Positions 62,468 to 64,000 of a DNA stretch of 64,000 bases are shown here, one piece after another. A program made the position numbers and the translations under genes. Below the pieces are notes generated by a model. That model searched no databases. It had not been told where the DNA came from and was given only the letters and a program-made list of their open reading frames with translations. This DNA comes from JAJPKK01 sp963747835. GTDB taxonomy: Bacteria > Pseudomonadota > Alphaproteobacteria > Rhizobiales > Xanthobacteraceae. The stretch is taken from the NCBI GenBank assembly GCA_963747835.1, contig CAVVGO010000005.1, positions 1,116,001-1,180,000 on the forward strand, in the 5' to 3' direction. How positions within the stretch are numbered: position 1 is the first letter of the stretch; each line of letters starts with the position of its first letter.

Positions 62468-63382
62468 ATGTACAAAACCACACTTGCCGCGCTCGCGGCC
62501 ACGACCATGATGTTCGCCGGCACCGCAATCGCGCAACAGCAGCCGGATTGGGACAAGATCCAGATCAAGACCACCGACCTCGGCCACAACACTTATATGC
62601 TGGAAGGCCAGGGCGGCAACATCACCGTCGCGGTGGGCACCGACGGCATCATCATGGTGGACACCCAGTTCGCGCCGCTGTCCGACAAGATCAAGGCCGC
62701 TATCAAGGCGATCTCGCCGCTTCCGATCAAGTACATCATCAACACCCACTTCCACGGCGACCACACCGGCGGCGATGCCAACTTCCAGAAGGACGGCGCC
62801 ATCGTCATCGCCCAGGATAACATCCGGGTCCGCCTCCTTGCCGGCACCACCAACGGCACCAGCGGCCAGAAGACAGCGCCCGTGTCCGGCGACGCTGTAC
62901 CGAAGGAGACCTACGTCGGCGGCTCCAAGACCATCGAAGTCGGTGGCCGCAAGGCGACGCTGACCCACGTCTACAATGCGCATACCGACGGCGATACCTA
63001 CGTGTACTTCGACGACGCCAATGTGCTCTGCACCGGCGACGTCATGAACAACAACCATCGCTACCAACAGGTCGATTTCGCCAACGGCGGCGACATCAGG
63101 GGCATGATCCGCGCGACCGACGCGTGGCTGAAGCTCGCGAATGACAACACCAAGGTTGTGGTCGGCCATGGTCCGCTTGGCAACAAGGAGTCCATCGTCG
63201 CCTACAATGCGATGGTGAAGACCGCGCGCGAGCGCGTCGAGAAACTGTTCAACGAAGGCAAGAGCGAGGCGGAAGTGGTCGCTGCGAAGCCGCTCGCCGA
63301 CCTCGACACGACCTGGGCCGCAAACGACCAAGCCGCGACAAATTTCGTGAAACAGGTCTACAATTCGTTCAAGCGTTCCTAA
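62468..63382 (+). CDS. Exported metallo-beta-lactamase-fold hydrolase
   Basis: 304 residues from ATG 62468, preceded by AAAGGAGG. Signal peptide (LAALAATTMMFAGTAIAQ), then the MBL fold: metal motif NTHFHGDHTGG (His94, His96, Asp98, His99), a later VYNAHTDGDTYVYF (third His), CTGDVMNNNHRYQQVDFANG (Asp) and VVGHGPLGNK (final His). Two zinc ions expected. The C-terminal tail TWAANDQAATNFVKQVYNSF is shared with the truncated copy upstream. Possible roles are hydrolysis of a periplasmic ester or lactone; MBL proteins are also part of quinoprotein relay systems, which fits the PQQ enzyme nearby but is unproven. Confidence 0.9.
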   Translation: MYKTTLAALAATTMMFAGTAIAQQQPDWDKIQIKTTDLGHNTYMLEGQGGNITVAVGTDGIIMVDTQFAPLSDKIKAAIKAISPLPIKYIINTHFHGDHTGGDANFQKDGAIVIAQDNIRVRLLAGTTNGTSGQKTAPVSGDAVPKETYVGGSKTIEVGGRKATLTHVYNAHTDGDTYVYFDDANVLCTGDVMNNNHRYQQVDFANGGDIRGMIRATDAWLKLANDNTKVVVGHGPLGNKESIVAYNAMVKTARERVEKLFNEGKSEAEVVAAKPLADLDTTWAANDQAATNFVKQVYNSFKRS

Positions 63383-63415
63383 CCACCGCGCGTCGAACGA
63401 AAAGGCTAATCTTGG

Positions 63416-63459
63416 ATCGCCGGTGGCGGGACATTCCCGCCGCCGGCGATTTTGCTTTT
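63416..63459 (+). terminator. Rho-independent terminator of the MBL gene
   Basis: A fifteen-base stem, ATCGCCGGTGGCGGG against CCCGCCGCCGGCGAT with one G-T pair, five-base loop ACATT, followed by TTTTGCTTTT. It starts 34 bases after the MBL stop codon. One of the clearest terminators in the window. Confidence 0.88.
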
Positions 63460-63597
63460 CGGGGATTTTGAGTTGATCCCGGAGCGCATTTCGATCGCAT
63501 CGATGCCGACCCTATGATCGCACCACTCGTTGGGCAAGGCGGAACCGTGACGATATGAGCGATGACCAGATGAGCCAACCGATCGAAAACAAAATCG

Positions 63598-63927
63598 TTA
63601 GCGTCGATCGTTGGGAATCTGGATCGGGGCGCAATTGGTCCGCCCGGTCAGGACGCAATCCTGATCCTTGCGCATCTGCGCCATGGTATTGGCGAGCCAG
63701 ACCCCGCAATAGACGATTACAACCAGCACCACGAAGGCAAGCGCATTGTTGACCATGCGATGGCGATAGTGGTCGTCGTCTCCACGCGCATATTTGCCAA
63801 CGTCCTCGACCGGCGACCGCCTTGGGTCGATCCGTCGCACGTTGTCGTTGCGCGCAGGCGGGACGCGCGGCCGGAACATGACCACCCGGCCTTTGTCCTC
63901 GTCCCGATGGGGCTCTTGCGATTTCAT
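63598..63927 (-). CDS. Small single-span membrane protein, unknown function
   Basis: 109 residues. A charged N-terminal half (DEDKGRVVMFRPRVPPARND, then DVGKYARGDDDHYRHR) sits in the cytoplasm and is followed by one transmembrane helix (NNALAFVVLVVIVYCGVWLA) and a short periplasmic tail with two cysteines (DQDCVLTGRTNCAP). This outline matches a family of uncharacterised proteins common in Bradyrhizobium relatives, to my knowledge. Converges with the terminator of the MBL gene. Confidence 0.7.
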   Translation of the reverse strand: MKSQEPHRDEDKGRVVMFRPRVPPARNDNVRRIDPRRSPVEDVGKYARGDDDHYRHRMVNNALAFVVLVVIVYCGVWLANTMAQMRKDQDCVLTGRTNCAPIQIPNDRR

Positions 63928-64000
63928 GGTGATCTCGTGGGTAACGCCGTGATCGACGACCCCATCAGAAGTGCCCTTCGCATACTAGCACGTAGTGTGT

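Overview
The window looks like the chromosome of a high-GC alphaproteobacterium of the order Hyphomicrobiales (Bradyrhizobium/Rhodopseudomonas/Xanthobacteraceae-like). This is inferred from gene style: two complete branched-chain-amino-acid-type (Liv) ABC transporters, soxC plus a cytochrome partner, pccA, pssA, a UreE-like protein, a TRAP transporter, a PQQ dehydrogenase and a BRADY-type GC-rich palindrome. Species cannot be fixed from sequence alone.

Layout. 1-4053 is backbone: a class III alcohol dehydrogenase reading frame broken by about five indels, an AT-richer HNH endonuclease gene, and a UbiD-family decarboxylase. tRNA-Arg(TCG) at 4054-4130 is the insertion point of a 17.5-kb genomic island (4086-21619), bounded by a perfect 45-bp direct repeat of the tRNA 3' end and carrying a tyrosine integrase next to the right repeat. 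The island holds a secreted protein of unknown function, an XRE regulator, a large SIR2-domain protein of the anti-phage type split by two indels and an amber codon, an IS21-family element inserted into an IS5-family remnant, and a leftward set of phage-like genes: large terminase, a probable small terminase partner, an excisionase-like protein, several small coupled genes and no capsid, portal or tail gene. It reads as a phage satellite or a heavily reduced prophage carrying defence cargo. 21620-26400 looks like an older, decayed integration zone: a degenerate third copy of the tRNA end at 25373-25397, 12-bp-period repeats, two serine-recombinase tails and a frameshifted small gene.

From 26.4 kb on the backbone resumes: a receiver-domain protein, a GT39-type membrane glycosyltransferase, a leftward Liv transporter operon (29665-34317), soxC with its cytochrome, a thioesterase and a 1-Cys peroxiredoxin. 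Then come rightward pccA, an M20 amidohydrolase and a second Liv operon (42770-47396) followed by a polysaccharide-deacetylase-like hydrolase. The transporter, amidohydrolase and deacetylase probably form one uptake-and-hydrolysis unit.

48-63.5 kb is dominated by exported proteins: a cupin, three paralogues of an unrecognised secreted family (49074, 50052, 59151), a membrane protein with a pentapeptide repeat, pssA, a His-tailed UreE, a membrane-anchored M15-type peptidase, a TRAP permease fusion and its separately encoded binding protein, a PQQ dehydrogenase with the Asp-x-Asp signature of lanthanide-using enzymes, a DoxX-like protein, and a metallo-beta-lactamase-fold hydrolase preceded by an internally deleted copy of itself. 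These genes suggest a periplasmic oxidation module around the PQQ enzyme. The three-copy secreted family is the best candidate in the window for something undescribed. Single-base indels recur in at least four otherwise coherent genes, so sequencing or assembly error must be considered before calling them pseudogenes.
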